NCBI GenBank assembly: GCA_947642555.1
Contig: CANRSX010000003.1
Coordinates: forward strand, 62,001 to 126,000
Reading direction: 5' to 3'
From: an uncultured Roseburia sp.
Lineage (GTDB): Bacteria > Bacillota > Clostridia > Lachnospirales > Lachnospiraceae
Length of the DNA: 64,000 nucleotides
The position numbers and the translations under genes were made by a program. Below the pieces are notes generated by a model. It did not search any database. It had not been told where the DNA came from and worked only from the letters and a program-made list of their open reading frames with translations. Of the stretch, positions 8,103 through 16,472 are shown piece after piece; the stretch's first letter is position 1, and every line of letters begins with the position of its first letter.

Positions 8103-8143
8103 AAAAGGCGGCATCCGTTCACTTCTGACTGATGCCGCCTTTT
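8103..8143. terminator. Bidirectional intrinsic terminator
   Basis: A 13-bp perfect stem, AAAAGGCGGCATC paired with GATGCCGCCTTTT, has a 15-nt loop. On the plus strand it ends lysC. On the minus strand it is followed by a longer T-rich tract, so it would also end the orphan transcript starting near 8845. Confidence 0.88.
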
Positions 8144-8845
8144 AAGCTATTTCATCCATTGGACGATACCCCTTTCTGAAATTTCAGATCTTATCTCCTT
8201 CCAATTCCGATTCTGCTTTCTTTTTGTTTCCGATTCAGCTCCTTTTGCAAACCCCGGATCCTACTTCTGTTCGGATATCAATCCTACTTTCGTTCGGATG
8301 TCAGAATTCTTTCACTCAGATGTCAGATTCCTTTTTTCTCTGCTGATCTCAGGACTGTTTCGTTCAGATGCCGGTTCCGTATCTTTTTATTATGTCTGAT
8401 CCTGCTGTCTTTCAGATATAAAATCTTACTTTTTCCCTTTCTGTACGGATCTTTTCATTCTGCGAATATCAAACCTGATCTCTTTTGAAGATGAAATTCT
8501 GTTTTTCTGTCTCTGGATGCTGATCTTTGTCTCCTTTGAAAGAAAATCTTTTTTTCGGAGTACAGATCTTATTTCTTATTATGATCTCTTCGCTTTTTCC
8601 TTCATCCCTTCTGTTCATTTCTTATGACAACTGGATTGTATCATATCTGAACGAATTCTGTCTGATAACTAATCCTGATTCCATCTGATGGAGTGTCATG
8701 TTTTCCTTCTGCGGCTGAAAGTAAAACGAAGGTTCTCACCTGTACACTGGACTGTACCTCCTTTACTTAGATTTTGTCTGGGTAATTCTTTACGTGTTCG
8801 GTGGTCTGTACCTCTCTTTCTTTTTATTTGTGTTTCGTTCTTTGT
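8144..8845 (-). ncRNA. Putative orphan non-coding transcript with degenerate repeats
   Basis: This 0.7-kb stretch lies between a consensus minus-strand promoter (8852-8880) and the terminator at 8103-8143, and holds no convincing gene. Read on the minus strand it is purine-rich. Between about 8160 and 8470 it consists of loosely repeated units of 21-27 nt resembling ATCTGACATCTGAACGAAAG followed by TAGG. The best copies lie near 8270-8345. Nearer the promoter a 12-nt direct repeat, GGWCTGTACCTC on the plus strand (8749-8760 and 8803-8814), appears twice. The only open frame with a ribosome-binding-like sequence is 26 codons (8699 to 8619). I do not recognise a known RNA family. Confidence 0.45.
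8160..8470. repeat. Degenerate about-24-bp direct repeats
   Basis: On the plus strand, variants of TTCGTTCGGATGTCAGA recur at irregular 21-27 bp steps: near 8267, 8290, 8313 and 8361, with weaker versions on either side. Copies differ at several positions and no constant spacer length exists, so this is neither CRISPR nor a clean satellite. Confidence 0.5.
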
Positions 8846-8851
8846 GATTAC

Positions 8852-8880
8852 ATTGTATCGAATAAAATACAAAATGTCAA
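8852..8880 (-). promoter_or_regulatory. Consensus sigma-A promoter directed away from dpaA
   Basis: On the minus strand, a perfect -35 TTGACA (8875-8880), 17-bp spacer and -10 TACAAT (8852-8857). Transcription would start near 8845 and run leftward through the non-coding repeats to the terminator at 8103-8143. No protein-coding gene explains it. Confidence 0.75.
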
Positions 8881-9013
8881 GCACTATTTTCAAAAAAATA
8901 AAAGTTTTTTCTGAAAGAATTAGATAAAAAGTTTAAAAAATATTAATAATTCAGAAAATTAAAACAGGCTGGAAAAATGGCTGCTTTGATACAATTTTAA
9001 CGGGCGGGAATGA

Positions 9014-9041
9014 ACACCAGAGGCGGATCCCTCATATGATA
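9014..9041 (+). promoter_or_regulatory. Sigma-K-like promoter for dpaAB
   Basis: CATATGATA at 9033-9041 fits the CATANNNTA -10 box of sigma-K promoters. AC dinucleotides at 9014-9017 lie 15-17 bp upstream, as expected for its AC-type -35. The predicted start, about 9048, leaves a very short leader that still includes the GGGAG ribosome binding site. In Bacillus the orthologous spoVF genes are sigma-K dependent. The motif is short, so confidence is moderate. Confidence 0.4.
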
Positions 9042-9062
9042 AAGGGAAGGGAGCGTAATTTT

Positions 9063-9905
9063 ATGAACAGACAGACAGTACTTCTTATTAGTGATATGCG
9101 TCAGGTGTACCTGGCAGAGATCCTGACCAAGAAAGGAATCAATGTGCGCTGCCTGGATATCAGAAATAGTGAGACAGTCCCAGAACAGCTGGAGAAGCTG
9201 AAGATGTTTCTGGTGGAGGCAGATATGTTGATTCTCCCGATTCCAGTGTCAAAGGTTCCGGAGCAGAAACTCTTAAATGATATATTGAACAAAAATCTGA
9301 CAAACGGTACGCTGGTGCTCGGCGGATGCTTTTCGGCGGAACAGGTGGAGCTGTTAAAACGCCGGGACATTCATTATCTCGATTTTATGGAGGATAAGAT
9401 CGTGACGGAGGAGAACGCGGTTGCGACAGCGGAGGGAACCATCGCGGAGCTGGTAAACAACAGCCCGTACAATCTCGACGAGGCCAAGATTATCGTGGCG
9501 GGCTACGGCTGCTGCGGGAAGGCGATCGCCGACCGCTTAAAGGCCCTCGGGGCGCGGGTGACCGTGCTCGCAAGGCGCAGGGAGGTGCGCAAACAGGCCA
9601 AGAAGGACGGATTTTATGCGGTGGATTTTGCATTTGGCCCGGAGGAGGCCATGGGCGCCGCGATTATCGTCAACACCGTCCCGGCTCCTGTGATCACGCG
9701 CACCATCATCCGGGAGCTGCCGCGCGACGCGTATATTTTTGACATCGCGTCAAAGCCGGGCGGAACAGATTTTGCTTATGCGAAGGAATCAGGAATCCGG
9801 GCAGATCTGGTGCTGGGAATACCGGGAAAGTATGCGCCGAAGGAGAGCGCGTGTATATTGGCCCGGGCGATGGAACGATTTACGCTCCGGGAAGGAGTGG
9901 AATGA
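9063..9905 (+). CDS. dpaA: Dipicolinate synthase subunit A
   Basis: 280-residue dehydrogenase-like subunit of dipicolinate synthase, which converts dihydrodipicolinate to dipicolinic acid in the mother cell during sporulation. A Rossmann motif VAGYGCCGKAIADRLKALGA lies at about residues 144-165, followed by VTVLARR. The DIASKPGGTDFAYA and LVLGIPGKYAPKESA stretches are typical of DpaA/SpoVFA. The ATG at 9063 was chosen because AAGGGAAGGGAG precedes it; a frame opening at 9036 lies inside the promoter-like region. It is directly followed by dpaB, whose ATG begins on the base after the dpaA stop. It marks the organism as a spore former. Confidence 0.94.
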   Translation: MNRQTVLLISDMRQVYLAEILTKKGINVRCLDIRNSETVPEQLEKLKMFLVEADMLILPIPVSKVPEQKLLNDILNKNLTNGTLVLGGCFSAEQVELLKRRDIHYLDFMEDKIVTEENAVATAEGTIAELVNNSPYNLDEAKIIVAGYGCCGKAIADRLKALGARVTVLARRREVRKQAKKDGFYAVDFAFGPEEAMGAAIIVNTVPAPVITRTIIRELPRDAYIFDIASKPGGTDFAYAKESGIRADLVLGIPGKYAPKESACILARAMERFTLREGVE

Positions 9906-10493
9906 ATGGATTTTTCGAATTATAATATCGGACTGGGAATCACCGGTTCTTTTTGTACCTTTGCGAAGACAAGAAGGGAGATCAAACGTCTGTGCGATAT
10001 GGGAGCCAATGTGGTTCCGGTTTTTTCATTTAACGCGCAGACCTGCGACACGCGCTTCGGCAGTGCAAAAGAGTACGTGGACGGGATCTGTGAGATCACG
10101 GGAAACGAGGGGATCCGCACGATCTGCGCGGCGGAGCCGATCGGGCCGAACAATTTCCTGGACATTATGGTGATCGCGCCCTGCACGGGGAACACGGCGG
10201 CAAAGCTCTGCGCCGGGATCACCGACACGCCGGTGCTCATGGCGACGAAGGCGCATATGCGCAACGGAAAGCCTTTGGTGATCGCGATATCGACAAATGA
10301 CGCGCTCGGAGCGGGATTTAAAAATATCGGGATGCTGATGAATATGAAAAATATTTATTTTGTCCCCTTCGGGCAGGATAATTATAAGAGCAAGCCCAAT
10401 TCCATGATCGCAAAAATGGAGCTTCTGCCGGAGACGATCGAGGCGGCGCTAAACGGAAAACAGCTGCAGCCGATCTTACAGACGCCGGTGTAG
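9906..10493 (+). CDS. dpaB: Dipicolinate synthase subunit B
   Basis: 195-residue flavoprotein-like subunit of dipicolinate synthase. The N-terminus GLGITGSFCTFAKTRREI and the central DIMVIAPCTGNTAAKLCAGITDTPVLMATKAHMRN belong to the Dfp/UbiX-like flavoprotein fold characteristic of SpoVFB. GGAAGGAG lies at the end of dpaA; with zero spacing between stop and start, the two subunits are translationally coupled. A large hairpin terminator follows within 10 bp. The length and the neighbouring dpaA match the family. Confidence 0.94.
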   Translation: MDFSNYNIGLGITGSFCTFAKTRREIKRLCDMGANVVPVFSFNAQTCDTRFGSAKEYVDGICEITGNEGIRTICAAEPIGPNNFLDIMVIAPCTGNTAAKLCAGITDTPVLMATKAHMRNGKPLVIAISTNDALGAGFKNIGMLMNMKNIYFVPFGQDNYKSKPNSMIAKMELLPETIEAALNGKQLQPILQTPV

Positions 10494-10500
10494 GCAATTG

Positions 10501-10561
10501 AAAACCAGCCCGTCTGGAGCAGGATATCATAATGAGATATCCGCCCCGGAGGGCTGGTTTT
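10501..10561. terminator. Terminator after dpaB
   Basis: The outer stem AAAACCAGCCC (10501-10511) pairs with GGGCTGGTTTT (10551-10561). An inner perfect stem, GGATATC with GATATCC (10522-10528 and 10536-10542), sits in the loop. The A- and T-flanked outer stem would work on both strands, ending dpaAB and the convergent TSCPD gene. Confidence 0.75.
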
Positions 10562-10622
10562 GTGACGGTCCGTTGTCCTGCGGGCCGGGCGGGCGGCCCG
10601 GTACAGGGGTCGAAGTGCAGAT

Positions 10623-10886
10623 CTACGCCTGCGTCTGCGCCGCCTCGTACGCCTCGCGGCAGGCCTTTGCGAGCTGGTCGCCGCAGGAGGTCGGGCGTCC
10701 GTTGCAGGAGATGCCGCCGATCTTCTTCTCGATCTCCTCCACGGTGAGACCTTCCACGAGCTTCGGGATGGCCTGGAGGTTGCCGTTGCAGCCGCCGGTG
10801 AACTTTACGTTGTGTACGACATTTCCCTCGATGTCGAGATCAATCCGGGTGGAACAGGTTCCTTTGGTCTTATATGTATAGGTCAT
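10623..10886 (-). CDS. TSCPD domain protein (TIGR03905-like)
   Basis: 87-residue small protein with four conserved cysteines, in GTCST, GGCNGN, GISCNG and TSCGDQLA, the pattern of the TIGR03905-type TSCPD family. TSCPD domains also occur at the C-terminus of some ribonucleotide reductases and probably bind a metal through the cysteines; no activity has been assigned to the stand-alone form. AAAGGAGGG precedes the ATG, and its own promoter lies at 10939-10967. It is monocistronic and convergent with dpaB. Confidence 0.88.
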   Translation of the reverse strand: MTYTYKTKGTCSTRIDLDIEGNVVHNVKFTGGCNGNLQAIPKLVEGLTVEEIEKKIGGISCNGRPTSCGDQLAKACREAYEAAQTQA

Positions 10887-10938
10887 ATGAAGACCCTCCT
10901 TTCAAAATATTCGTCTGACGTATTTCATCTACCATATC

Positions 10939-10967
10939 AGTATAATCAGGAAACAGGCTGTATGCAA
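10939..10967 (-). promoter_or_regulatory. Promoter for the TSCPD gene
   Basis: Minus strand: -35 TTGCAT (10962-10967), 17-bp spacer, -10 TATACT (10939-10944). Confidence 0.6.
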
Positions 10968-11030
10968 GTGTTTTTCCGCGATCCGGTTATAGTTAATAAA
11001 AAATTTACAATTCATTTCCTGTTTTTTTTG

Positions 11031-11059
11031 TTGAGCCAGGGATCAAAAAGTGCTACAAT
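11031..11059 (+). promoter_or_regulatory. Promoter for secA
   Basis: -35 TTGAGC (11031-11036), 17-bp spacer, -10 TACAAT (11054-11059). The leader contains a short perfect palindrome, CGGAGGACTGTCCTCCG (11072-11088), which could fold ahead of the secA ribosome binding site. Confidence 0.65.
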
Positions 11060-11146
11060 ATTCCTATTATGCGGAGGACTGTCCTCCGGTATGGTTTAGA
11101 ATCAGCCTGCGCCTTATATGCGGCACGGGCAGGGATAGGAGCTTTT

Positions 11147-13717
11147 ATGAGTGCGTTGACAAAATTCTTCGGAACCCACAGCGAGCGGGAGTTAAAGCGG
11201 ATTTACCCGCTGGCCGATCAGGTGGAGTCTTACCGGGAGGCCATGACGGCGCTTTCCGATGAGGAGCTTAAGGGAAAGACCAGGGAATATAAAGAGCGTT
11301 TTGAGAAGGGGGAGACTCTCGACGAGCTGCTCCCGGAGGCATACGCGACAGTGCGCGAGGCGGCGCGCCGGGTACTCGGCATGGAGCATTACCGCGTGCA
11401 GATCATCGGCGGTATCATCCTGCATCAGGGCCGTATCGCGGAGATGAAGACAGGAGAAGGAAAGACACTTGTCTCCACACTGCCGGCCTACTTAAATGCC
11501 CTGGAGGGAAAGGGCGTGTGCGTCGTGACGGTGAATGATTACCTGGCGAAGCGTGACGCCGAGTGGATGGGACAGGTTCACGAGTTCCTCGGCTTAAAGG
11601 TGGGCGTCGTGTTAAATTCCATGAACAACGACGAGCGCCGCGAGGCGTATAACTGTGATATCACCTATGTCACGAACAATGAGCTCGGGTTTGATTACCT
11701 GAGGGACAACATGGTGATCTATAAGGAGCAGCTGGTGCAGCGCGGACTTCACTATGCGATCATCGACGAGGTGGACTCGGTTTTAATCGACGAGGCGCGT
11801 ACGCCTCTGATCATTTCCGGACAGAGCGGCAAATCCACAAGGCTTTATGAGGCGTGCGATATTCTTGCCTGCCAGATGAAGCGCGGCGAGGATATGCCGG
11901 AGTATTCCAAGATGGATGCCATCATGGGTGTGGAGCAGGAGGAGACGGGCGATTTTATTGTCAATGAGAAGGACAAGGTCGTCAGCTTAACCCAGGAGGG
12001 CGTCAGGCGCGTTGAGCAGTTCTTTAAGATCGCCAATCTCGCGGACGCCGAGAATCTTGAGATTCAGCATAATATTATCCTGGCGCTTCGTGCGCATAAT
12101 CTGATGTTCCGCGATCAGGATTATGTGGTAAAGGATGACCAGGTCATGATCGTCGATGAGTTTACCGGGCGTATCATGCCGGGACGCCGTTATTCGGACG
12201 GGCTGCATCAGGCGATCGAGGCGAAGGAGCACGTGAAGGTAAAGCGCGAGAGCAAGACGCTTGCGACGATCACGTTTCAGAATTTTTTCAATAAGTTCGA
12301 GAAGAAGAGCGGCATGACCGGTACCGCGCTGACGGAGGAGAAGGAGTTCCGTGATATCTACGGGATGGACGTCGTGGAGGTCCCCACGAACGAGCCGGTA
12401 CAGCGTGTCGATCTGCAGGATGTTGTATACAAGACGAAAAAAGAGAAGTTCCGCGCGGTGGTCGAGGCCGTAAAGGAGGCAAACGCCAAGGGGCAGCCGG
12501 TGCTGGTCGGCACGATCACGATCGAAACCTCGGAGTTAATCAGCGGCATGTTAAAGCGCGAGGGGATCCATCATACGGTGCTGAACGCGAAGTTTCACGA
12601 GATGGAGGCTGAGATTGTGGCCGGGGCCGGCGTGCACGGCGCGGTGACGATCGCGACGAATATGGCGGGCCGTGGTACGGATATCAAGTTAGACGAAGAT
12701 GCCAGGGCGGCCGGCGGGCTTAAGATCATCGGCACCGAGCGCCATGAGTCGAGGCGGATTGACAATCAGCTGCGCGGGCGTTCCGGACGTCAGGGAGACC
12801 CGGGTGAGTCGCAGTTTTATATTTCCTTAGAGGACGACCTGATGCGTCTGTTCGGCTCCGAGAAGCTGATGGGGATGTTTAACGCGCTCGGCGTGCCGGA
12901 GAATGAGCAGATCCAGCACAAGATGCTGACCTCCGCCATCGAGAAGGCGCAGAAGAAGATCGAGGGCAACAACTTCGGTATCCGTAAGAATCTGTTAGAA
13001 TACGATCAGGTCATGAACGACCAGAGGGAGATTATCTACGGGGAGCGTCTTCGCGTGTTAAACGGCGAGAATATGCGCGACGCGGTGTTTAAGATGATCA
13101 CGGACCGCGTGGAGAACAGTGTGGACACCTGTATTTCCGCGGATATCCCGAAGGATGAATGGGACCTGAATGAGTTGAATCAGCTCATTCTCCCGATTAT
13201 CCCGATGCAGCCGGTGACGGCGGCAGATGTCGATGAGGTGAAGAATAATAAGGAGTTAAAGCATCTGTTAAAGGAGCGCGCCGTGAAGCTGTATGAGGCC
13301 AAGGAGACGGAGTTCCCGGAGCCGGAGCAGTTCCGCGAGCTCGAGCGCGTGGTGCTGCTTAAGGTGATTGACCGCAAGTGGATGGATCACATCGACGATA
13401 TGGACCAGCTGCGGCAGGGCATCGGTCTGCAGTCCTACGGGCAGAGAGACCCGCTCGTGGAGTACAAGATGGCGGGCTTTGACATGTTTGACGATATGAC
13501 GGCGAGTATCCAGGAGGATACGGTACGTCTGCTGTATCACGTGAAGATCGAGCAGAAGGTGGAGCGTGAGCAGGTGGCGAAGGTGACCGGCACGAATAAG
13601 GACGACACCGCAGTCAATGCGCCGAAGCGGCGCGCTTCCGCGAAGGTGTATCCGAACGATCCGTGTCCGTGCGGTTCCGGCAAAAAGTATAAGCAGTGCT
13701 GCGGCAGACTTGCATAG
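11147..13717 (+). CDS. secA: Preprotein translocase ATPase SecA
   Basis: 856-residue motor of the Sec pathway. The N-terminus [19 protein letters not shown] is typical. Walker A MKTGEGKT lies near residue 100 and the [19 protein letters not shown] stretch near 205-225. The helicase motifs [12 protein letters not shown] and [13 protein letters not shown] are present. The C-terminal zinc-binding SEC-C motif, [13 protein letters not shown], ends the protein and binds SecB or ribosomes in characterised SecA proteins. The ATG at 11147 has AGGA 8 nt upstream; an upstream in-frame extension to 11069 overlaps the leader hairpin and is unlikely to be translated. Full length for the family. Confidence 0.98.
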   Translation: MSALTKFFGTHSERELKRIYPLADQVESYREAMTALSDEELKGKTREYKERFEKGETLDELLPEAYATVREAARRVLGMEHYRVQIIGGIILHQGRIAEMKTGEGKTLVSTLPAYLNALEGKGVCVVTVNDYLAKRDAEWMGQVHEFLGLKVGVVLNSMNNDERREAYNCDITYVTNNELGFDYLRDNMVIYKEQLVQRGLHYAIIDEVDSVLIDEARTPLIISGQSGKSTRLYEACDILACQMKRGEDMPEYSKMDAIMGVEQEETGDFIVNEKDKVVSLTQEGVRRVEQFFKIANLADAENLEIQHNIILALRAHNLMFRDQDYVVKDDQVMIVDEFTGRIMPGRRYSDGLHQAIEAKEHVKVKRESKTLATITFQNFFNKFEKKSGMTGTALTEEKEFRDIYGMDVVEVPTNEPVQRVDLQDVVYKTKKEKFRAVVEAVKEANAKGQPVLVGTITIETSELISGMLKREGIHHTVLNAKFHEMEAEIVAGAGVHGAVTIATNMAGRGTDIKLDEDARAAGGLKIIGTERHESRRIDNQLRGRSGRQGDPGESQFYISLEDDLMRLFGSEKLMGMFNALGVPENEQIQHKMLTSAIEKAQKKIEGNNFGIRKNLLEYDQVMNDQREIIYGERLRVLNGENMRDAVFKMITDRVENSVDTCISADIPKDEWDLNELNQLILPIIPMQPVTAADVDEVKNNKELKHLLKERAVKLYEAKETEFPEPEQFRELERVVLLKVIDRKWMDHIDDMDQLRQGIGLQSYGQRDPLVEYKMAGFDMFDDMTASIQEDTVRLLYHVKIEQKVEREQVAKVTGTNKDDTAVNAPKRRASAKVYPNDPCPCGSGKKYKQCCGRLA

Positions 13718-13897
13718 CGCATGACGCCGGTATGCGGCGCGGGCTGAAAATCCTGCAAAGCAGTGCTGAACTTTTATGTTAAAATTTGATGCGGTAATAC
13801 CGGGCGGCCGCCCGTTACAATCTGCGCCGGATGGGGCGGATCGTGGCGGGCGTTCGTCATGAAAATTTTATATGAGAAAGCTGACAGGAGGAAAGAA

Positions 13898-15103
13898 ATG
13901 TATCATACGAGGAAAATTACAAATGACGTAATGTGGATCGGGGCAAATGACAGACGGCTGGCGCTGTTTGAGAACCTGTTTCCGGTTCCGCGGGGAGTGT
14001 CCTACAATTCGTATCTGATCCGGGATGAGAAGACGGTTCTGATGGACACCGTGGACAGCAGTGTGGCGGGACAGTTTTTTGAGAATCTGGAGCATGCGCT
14101 TGACGGGCGCGCCCTGGATTACCTGGTCGTCAGCCATATGGAGCCGGATCACTGCGCGATGATCGGCGATATCGTGCGCAGATACCCGGATGTGAAGATC
14201 GTCGGGAACGCGAAGACGTTTACGATGATCGGGCAGTTTTTCGGGGATGATGTTTCGGATCGTGCGGTTGTGGTAAAGGAAGGTGATACGTTATCCTTTG
14301 GGGCGCACACGCTTCACTTTGTGATGGCGCCGATGGTGCACTGGCCGGAGGTCATGGTGGCGTACGACGAGAAAGATAAGATTCTGTTTTCCGCGGACGG
14401 ATTCGGGACATTCGGCGCGCTAAGCGGCAGTATTTTTGCGGACGAGGTGGAGTTTGACCGCGGCTGGCTGGATGATGCAAGGCGCTATTACACGAATATT
14501 GTAGGTAAATACGGCGCGTCCGTGCAGGCTCTGTTAAAGAAGGCGGCAGGGCTTGACATTGCGGTGATCTGCCCGCTGCACGGCCCCATCTGGAGGGAGA
14601 ACCTGGGCTATATCCTGGAAAAATATCAGAAGTGGAGCAGATACGAGGCGGAGGAGCAGGCGGTTGTGATCCTCTACGCGTCGGTCTACGGCAACACGGC
14701 TTCCGTGGCGGACGCGCTGGCCGGACAGCTGGTGGAGAAAGGCGTAAAGAAGGTCGCTGTGTATGATGTTTCCAATACGCATGTCTCGGAGCTGATCAGT
14801 GAGATTTTCCGCGCGAGCCACCTTGTCTTTGCGTCGACGACGTATAATGCGGGGATCTATCCGGCGATGGAAAATCTGCTGTCGGATATGAAGGCGCTCA
14901 CGGTGCAGAATAAGACGGTGGCGCTGATTGAGAACGGCAGCTGGGCGCCGACCGCGGCAAAGCAGATGAGAGAGAAGCTCTCGGAGCTTAAGAACGTGAC
15001 GGTGCTGGATACGCAGGTGTCCGTAAAGTCGGCGCTGCATTCCGGTCAGGCGGAGACGCTTCTGGCGCTGGCGGAGGCGATCGTGGAGACGATGTCAGAA
15101 TAA
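13898..15103 (+). CDS. fprA: Flavodiiron protein (FprA-type A-type flavoprotein)
   Basis: 401 residues. The N-terminal metallo-beta-lactamase-like domain carries the diiron ligand motif HMEPDH (about residue 80), a further MVHWPEVMV stretch and PLHGPIW. The C-terminal flavodoxin domain starts near residue 255 (VVILYASVYGNTASVADALA) and includes FASTTYNAGIYPAMENLL. Such proteins reduce oxygen or nitric oxide to protect anaerobes. AGGAGG lies 7 nt before the ATG at 13898. A possible extended -10 (TGTTAAAAT, 13777-13785) is the best promoter candidate. The macro-domain gene begins 10 bp downstream, suggesting co-transcription. Confidence 0.95.
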   Translation: MYHTRKITNDVMWIGANDRRLALFENLFPVPRGVSYNSYLIRDEKTVLMDTVDSSVAGQFFENLEHALDGRALDYLVVSHMEPDHCAMIGDIVRRYPDVKIVGNAKTFTMIGQFFGDDVSDRAVVVKEGDTLSFGAHTLHFVMAPMVHWPEVMVAYDEKDKILFSADGFGTFGALSGSIFADEVEFDRGWLDDARRYYTNIVGKYGASVQALLKKAAGLDIAVICPLHGPIWRENLGYILEKYQKWSRYEAEEQAVVILYASVYGNTASVADALAGQLVEKGVKKVAVYDVSNTHVSELISEIFRASHLVFASTTYNAGIYPAMENLLSDMKALTVQNKTVALIENGSWAPTAAKQMREKLSELKNVTVLDTQVSVKSALHSGQAETLLALAEAIVETMSE

Positions 15104-15113
15104 GAGGAAAGAT

Positions 15114-16373
15114 ATGCCGCTTCAAATAGTTAGAAACGATATCACAAAGATGGAATGCGACGCCATCGTCAATGCCGCAAATGAGTCGCTGGGCGGGGGA
15201 GGCGGGGTCGACGGTGCGATCCACCGGGCGGCAGGCCCGGGGCTGCATGAGGAGTGTATGACGCTCGGCGGGTGCAGAACCGGGGATGCGAAGGTGACCG
15301 GCGGATATGCGCTCTCCTGCCGGTATATCATCCATACGGTGGGGCCGCGCTACCGCGACGGGAGACATGGCGAGAGGGAGCTTCTCGCGTCGTGTTACCG
15401 GACTTCACTGCGCCTTGCCATGGAATGGGGGTGTGAATCGGTGGCATTCCCGCTGATCTCCGCCGGGATCTACGGTTATCCGAAGGAGCAGGCGATGCAG
15501 GTTGCGGTCAGCGAGATCAGCCGCTTTCTGTCGGAACATGAGCTGACCGTGTACCTGGTGGTCTATGACAGGGACTGCTTCTGGATCAGTAAGAAGCTGG
15601 TCAGCGACATTGCCGAGTACATTGATGAGAATTATGTGGAGACACATGAGGACCAGAGCGACCGGAGCCGGGAGCTTTTCCGGGCCGGGGCAGACGATAT
15701 GCCGGATTTTCCGGCGGCCCCGACAGGAGCGCCGCCGGTGCCGGCATCTCCGCTGCCGGGAAGCGCGCCGCCGCCGGCGATGGCAGCTGCCCCGATGTCC
15801 GCGCCGCCCGCGGCTTCGATGCCGGCTGCGGCGTCCCCGCAGATGCAGTATGCACAGCGGGAAGCCTCCGGGAAACCGAAGGCCGCGAAAAAGCCGAAAG
15901 CGCCGGGAAAGAAGAGGAGCCTCTGGCGCTCTGCAGCGGAGCGCCTGGAAGGGAAGATGCCGCCGGACGCCGCGCCGCCCATGGAGGATGCAGCGGGGCT
16001 CGGGGAGCTGGTAAATCAGCTGGACGAGAGCTTTTCGCAGATGCTGCTGCGCAAGATCGACGAGCGCGGGATGACGGATGCGGAGTGCTACAAGAAGGCA
16101 AATGTAGACCGCAAGCTGTTTTCCAAGATCCGCGGCGATGTGTATTACAGGCCGGGGAGGATGACAGTGCTCGCGTTTGCCGTCGCGCTGGAGCTTTCGC
16201 TTGCGGAGACGCAGGATATGATGAGGAAGGCGGGGTTCGCGCTTTCCCACAGCAATAAGGCGGATATCATTGTCGAATATTTTATCACAAGGCGGATTTA
16301 CAATGTCTTTGAGATCAATGAGGCGCTGTTTGCGTTCGACCAGTGCCTGCTCGGGAGCGGGATGCGCCAGTGA
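15114..16373 (+). CDS. Macro-domain (ADP-ribose-binding) protein with C-terminal helical module
   Basis: 419 residues. Residues 1-160 form a macro domain: the ADP-ribose loop AIVNAANESLGGGGGVDGAIH (about 19-39), and GPRYRDG and PLISAGIYGYP (about 110-120), as in O-acetyl-ADP-ribose/ADP-ribosyl hydrolases. An Ala/Pro-rich linker covers about 195-250, followed by a Lys-rich patch. The last about 115 residues (from LVNQLDESFSQMLLRKIDERG) form a compact helical module, with DERGMTDAECYKKANVDRK and FALSHSNKADIIVEYFI. It resembles a stand-alone phage- or Firmicutes-type helix-turn-helix-like domain. It follows fprA by 10 bp and precedes a VWA gene. The reaction is inferred from the N-terminal family only. 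Confidence 0.85.
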   Translation: MPLQIVRNDITKMECDAIVNAANESLGGGGGVDGAIHRAAGPGLHEECMTLGGCRTGDAKVTGGYALSCRYIIHTVGPRYRDGRHGERELLASCYRTSLRLAMEWGCESVAFPLISAGIYGYPKEQAMQVAVSEISRFLSEHELTVYLVVYDRDCFWISKKLVSDIAEYIDENYVETHEDQSDRSRELFRAGADDMPDFPAAPTGAPPVPASPLPGSAPPPAMAAAPMSAPPAASMPAAASPQMQYAQREASGKPKAAKKPKAPGKKRSLWRSAAERLEGKMPPDAAPPMEDAAGLGELVNQLDESFSQMLLRKIDERGMTDAECYKKANVDRKLFSKIRGDVYYRPGRMTVLAFAVALELSLAETQDMMRKAGFALSHSNKADIIVEYFITRRIYNVFEINEALFAFDQCLLGSGMRQ

Positions 16374-16472
16374 GATTTGTCGCCTGCCGGGCGACCAGAT
16401 AAATACGAAATCAGGTTATGATGTGGCTGTAACAGAAAACAGGGCAGTCATAGAAAAATGAGGAGGACGCAC

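Noticed and set aside
8160-8470. CRISPR-like repeats
   Set aside because: Copies differ at many positions, spacers have no constant length, and no cas gene is in the window.
13718-13897. Terminator after secA
   Set aside because: A weak GC-rich palindrome exists near 13718-13742 but no T-run follows; not reported as a terminator.
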